DNA from: Chlorokybus atmophyticus
Lineage: Eukaryota; Streptophyta; Chlorokybophyceae; Chlorokybales; Chlorokybaceae
Length of the DNA: 64,000 nucleotides
Direction of reading: 5' to 3'
Assembly: GCA_009103225.1 (NCBI GenBank)
Contig: RHPI01001116.1
Coordinates: 317,810-381,809 of the forward strand
Shown here: positions 12,384 through 23,804 of the stretch, one piece after another
Layout of the letters: every line of letters begins with the position of its first letter
Numbering within the stretch: the stretch's first letter is position 1
Program-made: the position numbers and the translations under genes
Notes under the pieces: generated by a model
Database searches by the model: none
The model's input: only the letters and a program-made list of their open reading frames with translations
Told to the model about the DNA's origin: nothing

Positions 12384-13156
12384 CTTGACGGCGCGGGCGG
12401 CTCCCCTCGCCCCGGGCGACAACGGCGGCGGCGACAACCCCGCGGACAAAGAGACCCACAATGCCGCCGCCGCCAAGCTCCTAGGGCGGCGCGCCGCGCT
12501 GTACAGTCGCTTCAATACCCAAAGTCCAACAAGCGCCGCGGTGTACACGACGGCTTCTTTCGTGAGTGCGTTTCGCTCGCCGTTACTGGAGCCGTAACTG
12601 AAGCCGTCACCGGTGACCCGCGTGACTGAGCCACTGCCACTCTTATGCTCGTATCGAGTGCACGAGAAATGTCAATTATCAACCCTCGATGAGAGCATAA
12701 CCAAGCGAACCAAAAAGTCAGCGTGTGCGCAGCGACGCCAGGCCAGGCCAGGCCAGGCCAGGCCAGGCCAGGCTAGGCTAGGCTGGGGATTGGGCAAGGA
12801 GGAGGAGGCGGAGGAGAGAAAGGGGGTAGATGCTGACGGTATGTCATGGCTGCGCACAGCAGCATTCTTTTTTCCTACAGCGAAAAATATAACGTGTTGG
12901 CACGTGTCTGTGTGGGTGTCTGTGACTGTCTGAGTGCATCAGCTGTTTTTCAATGCAGATTGCTTGCACACTCACACACGCAAGCACAAGACCGCCTTGT
13001 GTGCGTCCGTGCTGGTCGAGGGTCTCTATCATAGCAGCATTCGTCACTATGACGTGATGGTAATGAAGAACATCTATCAGTAGCATGATGATCATTGGAT
13101 TTTTCCCTACGGATTGGCGGTATTGTTACAGCAAACTCAGACGCTCTCTAACACAG
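12384..13156. other. GC-rich region between eL39 and the Ser-rich gene, with GGCCA repeats
   Basis: The first 200 bp are GC-rich and open in several frames on both strands. A plus-strand stretch ending TTTC|GTGAGT near 12561 could be a 5' exon of the next gene, but has no ATG. The pentamer array GGCCA (about 12738-12785) follows, degenerating to GGCTA. Confidence 0.45.
12738..12785. repeat. (GGCCA)n pentanucleotide array
   Basis: About seven GGCCA units followed by GGCTA variants. The complementary pentamer CCTGG/CCTAG recurs at about 17344-17380. Confidence 0.85.
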
Positions 13157-15085
13157 ATGTGTGACGATGATGGCGAGAGCCTCAGGAGCACCAGCAGCCT
13201 CATGCGCCAAGTGCGTTTCGCCAGCAAACAGGCGGTGGGTATGCGCTGTTGCGTGTGTGCGTCTGTATCTCTGTCGATATATGCCCTTTTGTTTGCGCGC
13301 GCGTTGGTGCGCACATGCGCGTTTGTGTCTCTTCGTGTGTGTGTGTGCGCGCGCGCGCGCACATCATTCTCTCCCTGTTGCAGGCAACCACTCAGCACAC
13401 ACAAGCCCGAGAGCGCCACCATCAGCCTCCAGACCGCGGCCGCCGCCGCCCCACCTCCGCACCCACTACATCATCATCGTCATCAAGATCACCACCAACA
13501 CCATCCACATCCACATTAACAACGTCGAGAGGGAGGGTAGTGGTGTCCCCCGCATCACCCTCCGGCAACGTGTTCGTGCTGTCCAACGGCAGCACCCACG
13601 ACGGGAGCGTTACGTTGGGTGCCACTGAGATGAGACGCTGCAACAGCGATAGTGCGAATGTTGGCCACAGTGGGAGAAGGGAAGATAGTGTCAGGAATAG
13701 TGTGTACAGTAAACGCGAGTGTAGTAGTGAGAGTGCGTCATCGGCTGCGGTGTCGATGTTGGAGCTAGAGCGTGAGGTGGACGCGCTGTGCGAACGCGTA
13801 TCGGGAGTGAGGGGTGGCACACCGCAGCTGCGCTGTGCCACAACCTCTTCAAGTCCTGGCAGTGACTGGTGCAGCGCTAGCATCAAGTCCTCGTGGAGTG
13901 CGAGTGCGAGCGGGAGAGAGGATGAGAACAACAAGACGCAACATAACAACAACACTCAACGTAACAGGCCCTCGTCAGCTGCGTCGTGGCAACCGGCGAG
14001 TGGACACCACCGCCATCCCCGACAACAACAACAACAACAACATAGACATCCCCGCAAGGACCAGTCCTTCTCCTCTGCTTATTGCGCAAGCGAGTTGTCT
14101 GATCAATTGAGTTGGGGCACACTTGGACAACATAAGGTTGTCGCGCGCGCGGCCAGCCAGAGTAGTGTTCATAGTGTAGCTGGAACAAGTAAGAGTGTTT
14201 CCACCACAAGCAGTCCGTACAGCCGACCGAGTGGACGCGTCATTGCAGGCACCCTGCCATTTGGCACACGAGGAAAAGGTCCGTGACTGCGTGGGTGTGC
14301 GGTGTATGTGTGCATGCGCGTGCAGTGGGCGTGTTTGCCTGCGCGCATGCGTGCGCGTGTGTGCAAATCTGTGCGTGCAAGTATGTGTGCACGCGTGTCT
14401 GGGTGTCGGTACATGCATGTGTGTGTCTGCATGCGTGCACGTGCGTGCGTATGTGTGCGCACATGCGTGCGTGCCTGCGTGCATATGTGCGTGCGTGACT
14501 GCGTGCATATGTGCTTGCGCGCCTGCATGCACATGTGTGCGCGTGTGTTACGTGCGTGCGTGCATGCGTGATGCTTATTGTGTCTGCTGTGCAGTGGCTG
14601 GCAAGATCAGTCGTCCAAGCAGCGCGCGCATCAACAACAGCAACAGCAAGAAGAGCCAAAGCGGCAACACCACGAAGCGGCCGCCATTTGAGGTCCGGTC
14701 CGTTAGCACCTTAGAGGAGCAGCGATTGCAACACAGGCTGAAGCTGCTGCAAGAGCTTCACCGCCAGAAGCGCATCGGTCAAGAAAGTTTCCGTTCATGT
14801 TATCATCAATATGTTGGTGATGATGATGATGATGATGTTAGTGTTGGAGGATGTTGGAATGTGGGTGGGAGTGTACTTAGAGTGGATAGTAGTAGTAGTA
14901 GTGTTAGTAATGATGGTGGTGGTGAGGCGGTGTTTGGTCTGATGCAGAAGATACTCAGCCATCGTCACGCGTCCGCACCGCCGGAGCTGCTGCGTTACTT
15001 GAGGCTGCTCACTCAGCAGCTGCAGAGGGAGAACCGTGCACTCAATACCGCCACGCTGCGCGGATACGCTGATTATAGCAAATAA
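13157..15085 (+). CDS. Unknown serine-rich protein with a basic helical C-terminal segment
   Basis: Not recognised. Exons 13157-13234, 13384-14278 and 14595-15085 join in frame to 487 residues from an ATG beginning MCDDDGESLRSTSSLMRQVR. The first 300 residues are Ser/Thr/Pro/Arg-rich and look disordered, with polyserine, several SRPSS-like sites and a Q run. Exon 3 has SKKSQSGNTTKRPPFEVRSV, then a likely helical segment (STLEEQRLQHRLKLLQELHR), an aspartate run, and a second helical segment near the C-terminus (LLRYLRLLTQQLQRENRALN). That pattern suits a scaffold or regulatory protein, not an enzyme. Intron 2 is almost entirely TG/CG low complexity. The ATG follows CACAG, so a further 5' exon is possible. 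Confidence 0.6.
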
Positions 15086-15519
15086 GATGATTGAGATTGC
15101 GAGTCCAAGTGCTGTGCATGCATGTGAGTGATGGAGAAAAGTCCACAAATGAGCATGTGGCACTTGGCTGGTATGGTCTGTTCTTTTTAAAAACAAAATA
15201 AGAACCCCACGCCACGGCATTATACTTTCAAGTAACATCCTACCTATTTGAAGCTGTACTTGATGATTGTAGATGTGCACATACGTAACCCAAAAACACA
15301 CACCACAACAAACAAGTAATCTTTCGTTTACCCACTAAAGAACATACACCATCTAACAAACCACTCCGCAAAATTGCAAAATTGGACCTACGTACATCAA
15401 CATATCTGGCGGATATGTTTGTGTGTGACGTATGTTCGCCAAGTATTATTATCGGAACACACCGACAGTCCTAATACTCACAGCTGTACACGCATTGAAA
15501 CCAAACTAACTCCAACCTA

Positions 15520-15912
15520 TTAAAACGCCATAACGCCGTCGTGCAAAGCTTGGGGGGAGAAGAAGAGGTCTCTCGCCATAGTATTGTCCTCCAAATCTGC
15601 TACATGTGCTAGCTTTGAACTTACAAGAAGCTGCGCCATACAAGCTGGCACGAAGGCTGATTTCTCAATCTTGCTCAGACGCATGCAGGCACTTGATAGA
15701 TCGTTGAGCATCCTAAAAAGTCGATCGAGTACTTGACCACCATGAAATGGCGACAAGTCACAGTGTGGACTATTGATGTTCAGCAGCAAGTACTCCACTG
15801 TCATCCGACCATGTGACGGAAAGTTAAGGAAGTTGATGCGCAGCGATTGTTGGCAGCATATGCAAATCGCAAACAGGTTAATGGTTCTAGCGCGGAAGGA
15901 GTTCTGAATCAT
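15520..15912 (-). CDS. Hypothetical single-exon ORF, 130 residues
   Basis: It starts ATG at 15912 (MIQNSFRARTINLFAICICC) and ends ALHDGVMAF before a stop. It includes a mixed stretch around VEYLLLNINSPHCDLSPFHG with reasonable amino acid balance. It matches no family I know. It could be a remnant of a transposon or a chance frame in AT-richer DNA. Confidence 0.2.
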   Translation of the reverse strand: MIQNSFRARTINLFAICICCQQSLRINFLNFPSHGRMTVEYLLLNINSPHCDLSPFHGGQVLDRLFRMLNDLSSACMRLSKIEKSAFVPACMAQLLVSSKLAHVADLEDNTMARDLFFSPQALHDGVMAF

Positions 15913-16015
15913 CCACGTTTGCAATGAGGGTTGACAAGTAATGGTCAGCCTTTAATAAGCATTTAACCTCTTCGGCATATGATTGGTAGTACAAATTTGA
16001 TATGGTACCAGCTTG

Positions 16016-16061
16016 GTACCATCATGGCGTTCAGCTGCAAAGCTGAACGCCATCATGGTAC
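16016..16061. repeat. Hairpin, 21 bp stem with one mismatch, 4 nt loop
   Basis: The arms read GTACCATCATGGCGTTCAGCT and its inverted copy ending CATCATGGTAC, separated by GCAA. One position in the stem is unpaired. Confidence 0.9.
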
Positions 16062-16446
16062 GGATTGCGCAAAGTACCAGCATGGCGTTGAGCTGCTACA
16101 TGGCATGAACCGACTTATTACAAGAACACGTTCGTATTGCGTCAACCAAAGCAAATTCTCTTATAATGCTAAAGCTAAATTAGCTTTGTCAAGCACAAAC
16201 GTTTGTTGAGAGGCAACCATAAAAACCTGGGCTAGCATATGCCGTTATAATGCTGCCCCTCATTGTTACAGGCTTATTGCATATGAGGCACGCCCTTAAC
16301 AATACCCTGCAAGATGTATATGGGTGGCGCTAAAAACATTATTGAAAGACCATATCGTTGGCATCCCTGTTATGGATCACGCTAGCATTGCGACGCATTG
16401 GGTGTTTGCGGAGGCAATTGCAAGCTGCTATAAATACTCAACAAGT

Positions 16447-16482
16447 TTTGGGTTGTGAAGCTTTCAAGTTTCACAACCCAAA
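16447..16482. repeat. Hairpin, 13 bp perfect stem
   Basis: TTTGGGTTGTGAA is inverted as TTCACAACCCAAA across a 10 nt loop. A second short inverted pair (AAGCTTGC / GCAAGCTT) follows directly. Confidence 0.85.
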
Positions 16483-16894
16483 GCTTGCTTAAAGCGCAAG
16501 CTTGTCAACAAGTATTGCAGCAAACAATCATTATGCAACAAAAGCGGTTGGCATTGATATATGAGTGGTCATGTTAGCATTATAATTTGAGTTTTTATTT
16601 TGGTTTAACGGCACGTGAAGCTTTTATGCACTATTATGATAGTAGTCTAATCGACCAACTTGGTCTGCTTGAAAAGCAAAGTAAGTTTAAAAGCTCGTGA
16701 AATGGGAACCTGTGTCGCATATCGTCGCAAAATGTTTCCCTTGCCGGCCGACTGGATATTGGCAACGGCCGTGCACCTGAGGATACTCATTTAGACTGTC
16801 GACCTTCAGTCTACCGGCGATCTCGATACAGGGACCTGAGCATAACGGCCGGCACCATTGGTTGGCGGCCATTTGCATGAAGGGACTGACCCTA

Positions 16895-17085
16895 ATTAAT
16901 AGGTACCTGTCAGGTACTCAACAATTAAGCAAAGGATACTTGACCTAACCAACAGGTAACTGACCGGTACCTATCAGTTGGGTACCGGCGATTGTACGCT
17001 AACTGAGCGAAATTGTCAGGTACCTTAAGGTACCTACCGTTAATGATATGTACCTTTAATGGTACCTGCTGGTACCGCTCAGTCA
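16895..17085. repeat. GGTACC-rich palindromic DNA
   Basis: At least seven GGTACC or near-identical hexamers fall within about 190 bp, spaced irregularly, with GGTAC variants between. Two more lie at 16004 and 16015. The density is far above chance for a 6-mer. Confidence 0.8.
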
Positions 17086-17564
17086 TGAATGGGTGTCACA
17101 CGTGATTGTCATCATCAGCTGTGCAAGAATGCGTGACAAATAATAAAAAATTAAAAATCAAATAAATTACAATGTAATATAATGAGCTACTACTACTACT
17201 GCTAGTACAACGAGACTACCACTACTGCTACCACTATCACTACTGCTACTACTACTTTAGGTACTACTGCTATTACTACCCTTGTACTGAGCTGCGGCTC
17301 CTGCACCGCCGCCGCCATTCTTTTGCCGCCGCCGCTGCCGCCGCCTGGCCTGGTCTAACCTAGCCTGGCCTGGCCTGGCCGCCCAAAGGCAAGGAGGGTG
17401 GTTAGATGGCATGCGGTGTTGCGCGTAGTACAACTTCAGACAGCAACCAAGCTCACCTACTGTTAGCCGTTGCCGCCGCCGCCGCCGCCGCCATCACCGC
17501 CGCCGCCGCCGCCNAGCCCAAGTTATTCAAACGTGTTGTCGCAACGGCATTACCGTATTATTAT

Positions 17565-17657
17565 AATGGTACGAAAGTACTATTGTCGCAATGGCACTAT
17601 CGTACCATTGGTATGGTACGAACAGTGCCATTGCAACAATGGCACTGTTCGTACCAT
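17565..17657. repeat. Two tandem related hairpins
   Basis: The second (17613-17657) has 21 bp perfect arms based on GGTACGAACAGTGCCATTG with a 3 nt loop. The first (17565-17609) is a diverged version of the same sequence with about three mismatches. Confidence 0.85.
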
Positions 17658-17732
17658 TGACATAGTACGGCGGCTGCATTGTACCAGCGTCTCGACTGGC
17701 CGGCCAGTACCACCGTCCCGACTTGCCGACTT

Positions 17733-18130
17733 TTAGGGACCGGCGGTCACTTGCTTATCATACTTGACACACAATAAGTAGGTCGCCACCGCGTTAAGTG
17801 CACGACCGGCGATCGGCCGTCACTTAATAAACGCGGTAAGGTCACCTGATAGTGACTAACGGTGACTAGCTTGCCAAAGTAGGCAGGCCGTCGCGCATAC
17901 TTTTCGACGGTCAGGGTTCGACCGGCGGTCGGCCGTCACTGTATGTGACCAAAACGTGACTTATTTGCTAAACAGATAGGTCGCCATCGCGCAAATGGGA
18001 CGACCGACAATCGGCCGTCACCTTAAAGTGCGATGTTGCCGTCACAGGCAGGCCGCCGTCGATTGTACTTATCGGTCGACCGCTTGCCGTCGCTATATGT
18101 TGCTTGGTAGATACGGCCGTCCTAAAAAGT
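17733..18130. repeat. Divergent repeat with GACCGGCG and GGCCGTCAC motifs
   Basis: AGGTCGCCAYCGCG occurs at about 17780 and 17978, 198 bp apart. In each unit it is followed in order by CGACCGRCRATCGGCCGTCA and a GGCAGGCCG motif. Related partial motifs lie at 17695-17740 and 18060-18120. Confidence 0.65.
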
Positions 18131-19135
18131 CCCTTTATGGAACAATCCGTTACGTCAGGTAGGGTCAGGCAGGGTCAGGCAGTCGTCAGTCCCTCAGTCC
18201 CTTGTCAGTCACCGTGTAAAATTTGCGACGATCATGGTATTTGCACATGTAGTTGAACCATATATGCATGTAGTCTGTTGCTAAAACAATGGAAAGGCAC
18301 ATAAATGCGGGCAAAAGGCAGCCAGCGGGTAGGGCGAGGGCTAGCGGCAGGCGAAGTAAGAGCAGGCAGCGGGCAGGGCGATTACTATGTAAAATAAGAG
18401 CCTGCCCGAGGGCCGCTTGTGCGGCACAATGCAAATGGCAATAGCGCTAACAATGTAAGATCCGAAACGGCATACAAGACACGCGTGGCTCGCATCCATC
18501 AACTGGCAAAGTCCTTACAGAGGCCTAACTCAAACCACTAGCAGTGCCAGTAACTTACGCACATGCGGCTGAGCCCGTGCATGAGTGGCGGTACAGGGCC
18601 GATGCTGTACCCTTTCTTCGCAGTAGATTGGTGCAGCTAGCTCTTGATGGCACATGTATGTAGATGCAAACGAGTTTACTTACACTTACAAATGCAGTGT
18701 TCAATTACTTATTGTGACTTATTTGCATTCAACATGCATGGCAATACAAAGAACATCAATATCACAAGCAGCGGCGGCGCCGCTTCCGGCTAGTTGTCGA
18801 CGGTGGACAACGTGTAGGTCTATCATGCCGATCGTGTAATGTACTACACTCAAGAACGTATACACGAGGGTGCACCGCTACAAGTGCATGGCGCGATGCC
18901 TATTAGCCAGAGTCTTGCACATTGGGACTGCATGCATGCACCAGACCAGATTGGACATCGCGTCCCTGTTTAGGATAGGCTTAACATGATGATCGTCTTG
19001 CAAAATTGCTGAGATACTGTGCATGGTAAAAACTTACCAAGCGTGCTTACAGCCTGAGTCACTTGCACACAAGCATTGGGATGTGCATCAAGCGACCAGA
19101 CCATTCGTCCGGTTTGGGTTTAAGCGTGTAAAGTC

Positions 19136-19173
19136 TTCTTCTTCTTCTCTTCTTCTTCTTCTTCTTCTTCTTC
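19136..19173. repeat. (CTT)n microsatellite
   Basis: An interrupted run of TCT/CTT trinucleotides in otherwise mixed sequence. Confidence 0.9.
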
Positions 19174-19331
19174 TTAACTCTTGTGCAGATCGCTATAACT
19201 GGAGCTGACACAGTGGAATGCACAGCATAGTTGTGGCCCGAGGTTGCCCTCGCATAATTGATGGTATGCCTCAGGCATGGCTTCTTTGCGCCATATAACC
19301 CTGGCGTTTGGCCAGCAGCAGCCGATCTGTC

Positions 19332-20142
19332 ATGCGCCCTACTTGTTCGTATACTGACCCTGGCATAGTCGGTGCCAAGATGAATGCAACACAAACGGGA
19401 GCTAGTTCAGAGTTTGAGGAAGAGGACCTGGTGTGTGAAGGAGGAACGGATGTGCACTGGCAAGTCGTTGAGGTGAGTTGTGTAATTAATGTTAACACAT
19501 GCCATTAGCAAAAAGCAACATAGTTATCAATAAGTGGGCACAACTTGCCATGCTTGAACAATAGCTGTTGTGACTCATGCACCGCGGGTTGAACACTATA
19601 GTATGCCACTTATGTTTGGCAGTCATGGAGAGCAAAGGGATGGCTGGTTAGTGCACGCAGATAATCGATACGCTGCGCAAAGAGGTAATGCCATTAAGGC
19701 AACATGACATTGCATCCAACATTCAACCAGTGCAACTTGAGCGACTGCTCTAGCGTGTGCCAGCTGGCTTGTGTGCACGTTAATCAGCGGTTGCCAACTC
19801 GGAACTTCGGAACTTCGGAAGTTCGGAAGTGTGCACGCAATCTTGGGACCACTTTATCGTTGATGATATAAGATGAATGCAGGTCGAGAACTTGACAAAA
19901 AGTAAGGGTCATTAAAAGACTCAGGCCGTAAACGCGAAAGTGCGCTCATCCCGTGTAACGGAGGAGATGCGTTATGTGAGGAGTTGACCAGCCTGCCGCG
20001 TGTAACAAAAAACGATGTGACAAGGCTGGGTAAACAGGCGCGGCGTCTGTTACTTCTTGTAGCTAAAGCTGGGGCAGCAATGCGCCGGAGACAGGGATTA
20101 ACCAAACCATCGGCCTCCAGGTGTGTTGGCGCACAACGCTAG
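19332..20142 (+). CDS. Possible small split gene, unknown function
   Basis: Four pieces keep one frame across GT-AG borders: 19332-19472 (MRPTCSYTDPGIVGAKMNAT onward, ending HWQVVE|GTGAGT), 19661-19684 (IIDTLRKE|GTAATG), 19883-19901 (VENLTK) and 19919-20142. The last piece reads SGRKRESALIPCNGGDALCE onward and stops after GLTKPSASRCVGAQR. The middle pieces would form a short coiled coil, and the last has a basic helical stretch around VTRLGKQARRLLLLVAKAGA. No family is recognised. The third intron would be only 17 nt, far shorter than others here, so one border may be wrong or the gene may be decayed. Confidence 0.3.
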
Positions 20143-20642
20143 CGCAAATGTACATGGCTTGTACATATGCGTGCGTGCGTGCGTAGTAAATGCGGATTTG
20201 CCTTTAATACACTAGTACGTACACCGAATGATTGTACTGTGCAACACATGACAATAACAAATCATAGTGCCAAGGTTGCGTGGGCAGTGAACTGCAACTT
20301 CCAGTTCACTACTCATGTGAATAAAATACAATAGCAGTCATGCTTAGTATGTAGTACTTGTCCACTGGCGCTACTAGTTGCAATTAATGGTGCCACTATT
20401 AATAGTACTAGTGGCCTCGTATTCGATCTTTTCAGATGAAATTAGCATGATTAACAGCAGTTGTTGCTGCACAGCAATTGACAACTGCAAGAAAGCACTT
20501 GCTTGCTGCATAAACCTAATTCAAGGCACCAGTTGATTGCTGCCATACTGCACTTGATGCTGCACGATAGGAATTGAGCATTGCAAGACACCGTGTGGTT
20601 GGTGGAGAGCAGCACTTCGTTGTTGCCAGACAGCACTTTGGG

Positions 20643-20684
20643 TTAGGGTTAGGGTTCGGTCGGGGGCCCCAACCCTAACCCTAA
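20643..20684. repeat. Head-to-head telomere-like hairpin
   Basis: TTAGGGTTAGGGTT is followed by a 14 nt GC-rich spacer and then AACCCTAACCCTAA, a perfect 14 bp inverted repeat. A further AGGGTT follows at 20688. It is an interstitial site, flanked by unique sequence on both sides. Confidence 0.9.
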
Positions 20685-23600
20685 GCTAGGGTTAAAATAG
20701 GGCACTCTAAAATTACGCACTGAATTTAATAAAACACGTATCCAACGTTAACTTGCAAAAACTCAAGTGAATCATCTTGATGTCGCTTAATAAAAGAATG
20801 GTGTGTAGGTTATATTATGATGTTGCGCGTTGTGTGCATTTTGTGTTGATTGAGGTAAGATTGAGGTAGATGTTAATAATGATTGAGGTAAATGTTAACA
20901 ACTTTTAGTCATTGAGCACGTGCAGGTGCAAATGACATAAAAAGACAAGGTAACAAGTTAATGTTTAAAAGAAGATTGTTAGCAGCAGCGAACCTTGTAA
21001 TATAATATAATTGTTTGCATAAAAAGGATTGTGTTCTTGAAGCAAATGATGTTGGTTGAATAATTACCTCACTAATAAAGATAACGACTACACATACATA
21101 TGATGTTATGAACACCTTCAATTCTAAGATAACAACGTTTATCCCATTGAGTATGTTCTTGACTTAATTGATAGTTGTCATACTATCTTTTCATCATTAA
21201 GGAGTACACACACAAAGGAAAAATCAGCAATGCATTGAAGAGGAGTACATTGACCTCACACCCTAATGCAATTAGTAGTAACAATAGTATGGTGTGCCAA
21301 CATTGCACATGCACAAGCACTTGTACATATGTATGTTGGGTAACATCCTCAGACAAGTAGTTGAAATCTTGGTGCTGTCTGCCACCAACGAGGACTATAC
21401 ATACATGTACCACCATGAACACAAGGACTCATAGTTGAACTGAGAGACAACAAAGCAACAACAAGTGAGAGTCTGCCATACATTTTATCTTGGCCAAGTG
21501 ATATCAGTATAAATATTAAAGATCCATATAATATACACAATGAAGTCCTTGTATTAGGACATAACATTGCTTATAGATTCAATCTTTATTTTATTTATCT
21601 ATTAATTGATCTCTACACTAACAGGAAGTCAACACATGTAGCAAAATGTAGACCTTGTGCAAGGATACTGTATTGTTCATTAACAGACCATCCATAGCGG
21701 TTATAAGAATAGACAAATTCCTCCCTTTATAAGAGTTTCAATTATCAAATTTTAATTTGCCAATTTTACCGTTTTGCAGACGTTGTTCAAATCACCGGTG
21801 GTGTGCACAAAGTCCACACCGTGCAGAAGCGTCTTGTTGCCGTCTACCTACATATCGGCTTGTTGTTTGCTTGCATTGCACGATGGCGTCGTTGGGTGAA
21901 GAAGTCGATAGCGCTTTCCCTAACGTCGATGCAACAAGGGCGGCTATACGAGTCTCTTCGGCGCAACCTCTCCATGCCGGTCCCGTTACGATGCAGACTG
22001 TGCCTTTACATATAGGTTTTTTATATATATCGTTGTTCACATGCCTTGTATATGGCTTTGTGCACCTATGCACAACTTGAAAAGCATTTTAATCATGCAT
22101 GTTTGCAGTGCTTTGGCTTAAAGTAGTTGTGTATGCCGTTCGAGCGAAGCATTGTTTGTGCATGGTGCACCTTAGCGTTTGGTCTTGTTGCGGCTGCCCA
22201 AGTCAGCCCAAGCTGCTGATGACATGCATTATTTATGCTTTTTTATTGATCATTTCGTGCATGCATGCAGCGCATACATGCATCTCACTGTTTCTCTCAA
22301 CGCCAACATGCATGCATGCTACGCTGTTGGTCTAATTAGCGATTTGTTAGACTTTATTTTGTGGATCCGCAACACCGGTTCGTTTTATGGAACCAATAAA
22401 TGTGAACATCTACATTGTCATGCATGCATGCATGCAGAAGTTGCGTTGTTTTTACGTTCCGACTCATGGCAGCGCATGAAGCACATGCATGCATCTCAGA
22501 TTAGTCATGGATCAGAAGACTGACACAATTCAGTTTTGAACATCATGTCATTCTGATGAACACGGACTGCATACAAAGGTCTGCTTCTCTCGTGCAGCGC
22601 ATTATTGTACATGGACCGTTCGAATGATAGCGGCTGAATGTTATCATCCCAAGCGCATGCATTCATGCACCCTTCATTTCAGCATACAAGATGTGGGCAT
22701 TGGCAACGAGGTTTTTCTTACAGGCATACATCATATGCGACACATGCAACATGGCCATGGCATCCATGTTTGTTTTCTCTACCATGTCGCCGTGTAGGTT
22801 GCCTCACTCCGTGGGTGTATCATTGAAGCGCATGCGTTGTCGGCATTGTGGCACATTGAGTGCAAGGCCGCATTGACCACACCCTCGAGCACCGACCACC
22901 ACGCGAACTGTGGAGTGCTTGTGGTCAAGCTGCAGGCCGTTAAGTACGATCACAATCATTGGGCGGAAGCCCTTCGTCTTAGCGTACCGTGCGTCTTTAA
23001 GGACTTGCCTACAAGTGCGTGATTACAACATGTCTTACACGTCCTCCCATGATGTAAGTGCTGCCTACATTTCTCAGCCGGTATGAGTGCTGTTTTTGCC
23101 AAAGTTGGTGCTATATGCTGCATCTTACTAGGCTAGTTGTACATAAAGTCGACGTGTGCGCTTGCCAATAGTTGATGACGTACAAGTGTTGTCTTGATCG
23201 CAGTGGGTGCTGCCCGATGATGTCTTCGTAATTTGTGGTGTCTACATGTGCTGTCGGCCTTCATGAGAGTGCTGTCGGCGGTTGCAATCGTGTACATCAA
23301 ATGCAGGACATGCATGCGCATGCACAACGTGTAGTCCAGTCAGCACGCAGCAACACATGCAAGGTGTCGTACAAATGACATTTAGTTGACCACCGGGCTA
23401 CTACTAGCATGCTAATCTACTGCCTTTACCCCGTTAGACATGCAGCAGTCAATATGCAGTTGGTAATCACCTACCCACATGGGCGTTGGTTAGTTGTTGG
23501 CGCTTTTGGTCACGCAGACAGCATGCAAATTGGCGACCAGTACTCCCCCTCCCTCTCTCCCTGGCTCCGCCGCCTTCCTTGCCCTCTGCAAGCGATGCAG

Positions 23601-23766
23601 CAGGGTTTGCTGGGTTGTGTCGTAGTTGCGTTGCACTGCCGACGTCAGCAGTGCCTGGTCCAGTGCCCCCTCCGCACAGGTTGTGCTGTGTTCGGTTTGG
23701 GTGGTGGGCTGGTTAGGTGCTGGTTGGGGTTGGGTGGTGTATAAGAGCCGTCCTACTCGAAGATGT

Positions 23767-23804
23767 CTGGTGACCTCTTTGCGCCATAGCAAAGAGGTCA
23801 CCAG
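23767..23804. repeat. Hairpin, 15 bp perfect stem
   Basis: CTGGTGACCTCTTTG is inverted as CAAAGAGGTCACCAG across an 8 nt loop. A direct copy of GTGACCTCTTTG recurs about 80 bp downstream. Confidence 0.9.

Larger units (their letters stand above)
15086..19331. other. Gene-poor repeat block
   Basis: No known protein is seen. An AT-richer part (15.1-17.2 kb) holds one single-frame ORF, hairpins and a GGTACC-rich stretch. A CTA/CCG microsatellite part (17.2-17.5 kb) ends at an N. A divergent repeat rich in GACCGGCG and GGCCGTCAC fills 17.7-18.1 kb, and a CTT microsatellite lies at 19136-19173. Confidence 0.6.

Noticed and set aside
12300-12548. Minus-strand open frame upstream of eL39 ending at its ATG
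   Set aside because: It would extend eL39 beyond its invariant 51-residue form; the DNA is GC-rich and open by composition. Treated as leader.
14195-14660. Cys/Val/Arg-rich and His/Thr-rich frames on both strands
   Set aside because: They translate a TG/CG low-complexity intron of the Ser-rich gene and have no family resemblance.
19854-20105. Minus-strand 83-codon frame
   Set aside because: The plus-strand reading of the same DNA has better splice borders and amino acid balance, so this looks antisense.
20643-20690. A true chromosome end
   Set aside because: Only two units per arm, inverted, and flanked by long unique DNA on both sides.
21757-23022. Series of plus-strand frames considered as a transposon gene
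   Set aside because: No catalytic motif, no terminal repeats, and frames cannot be joined convincingly.
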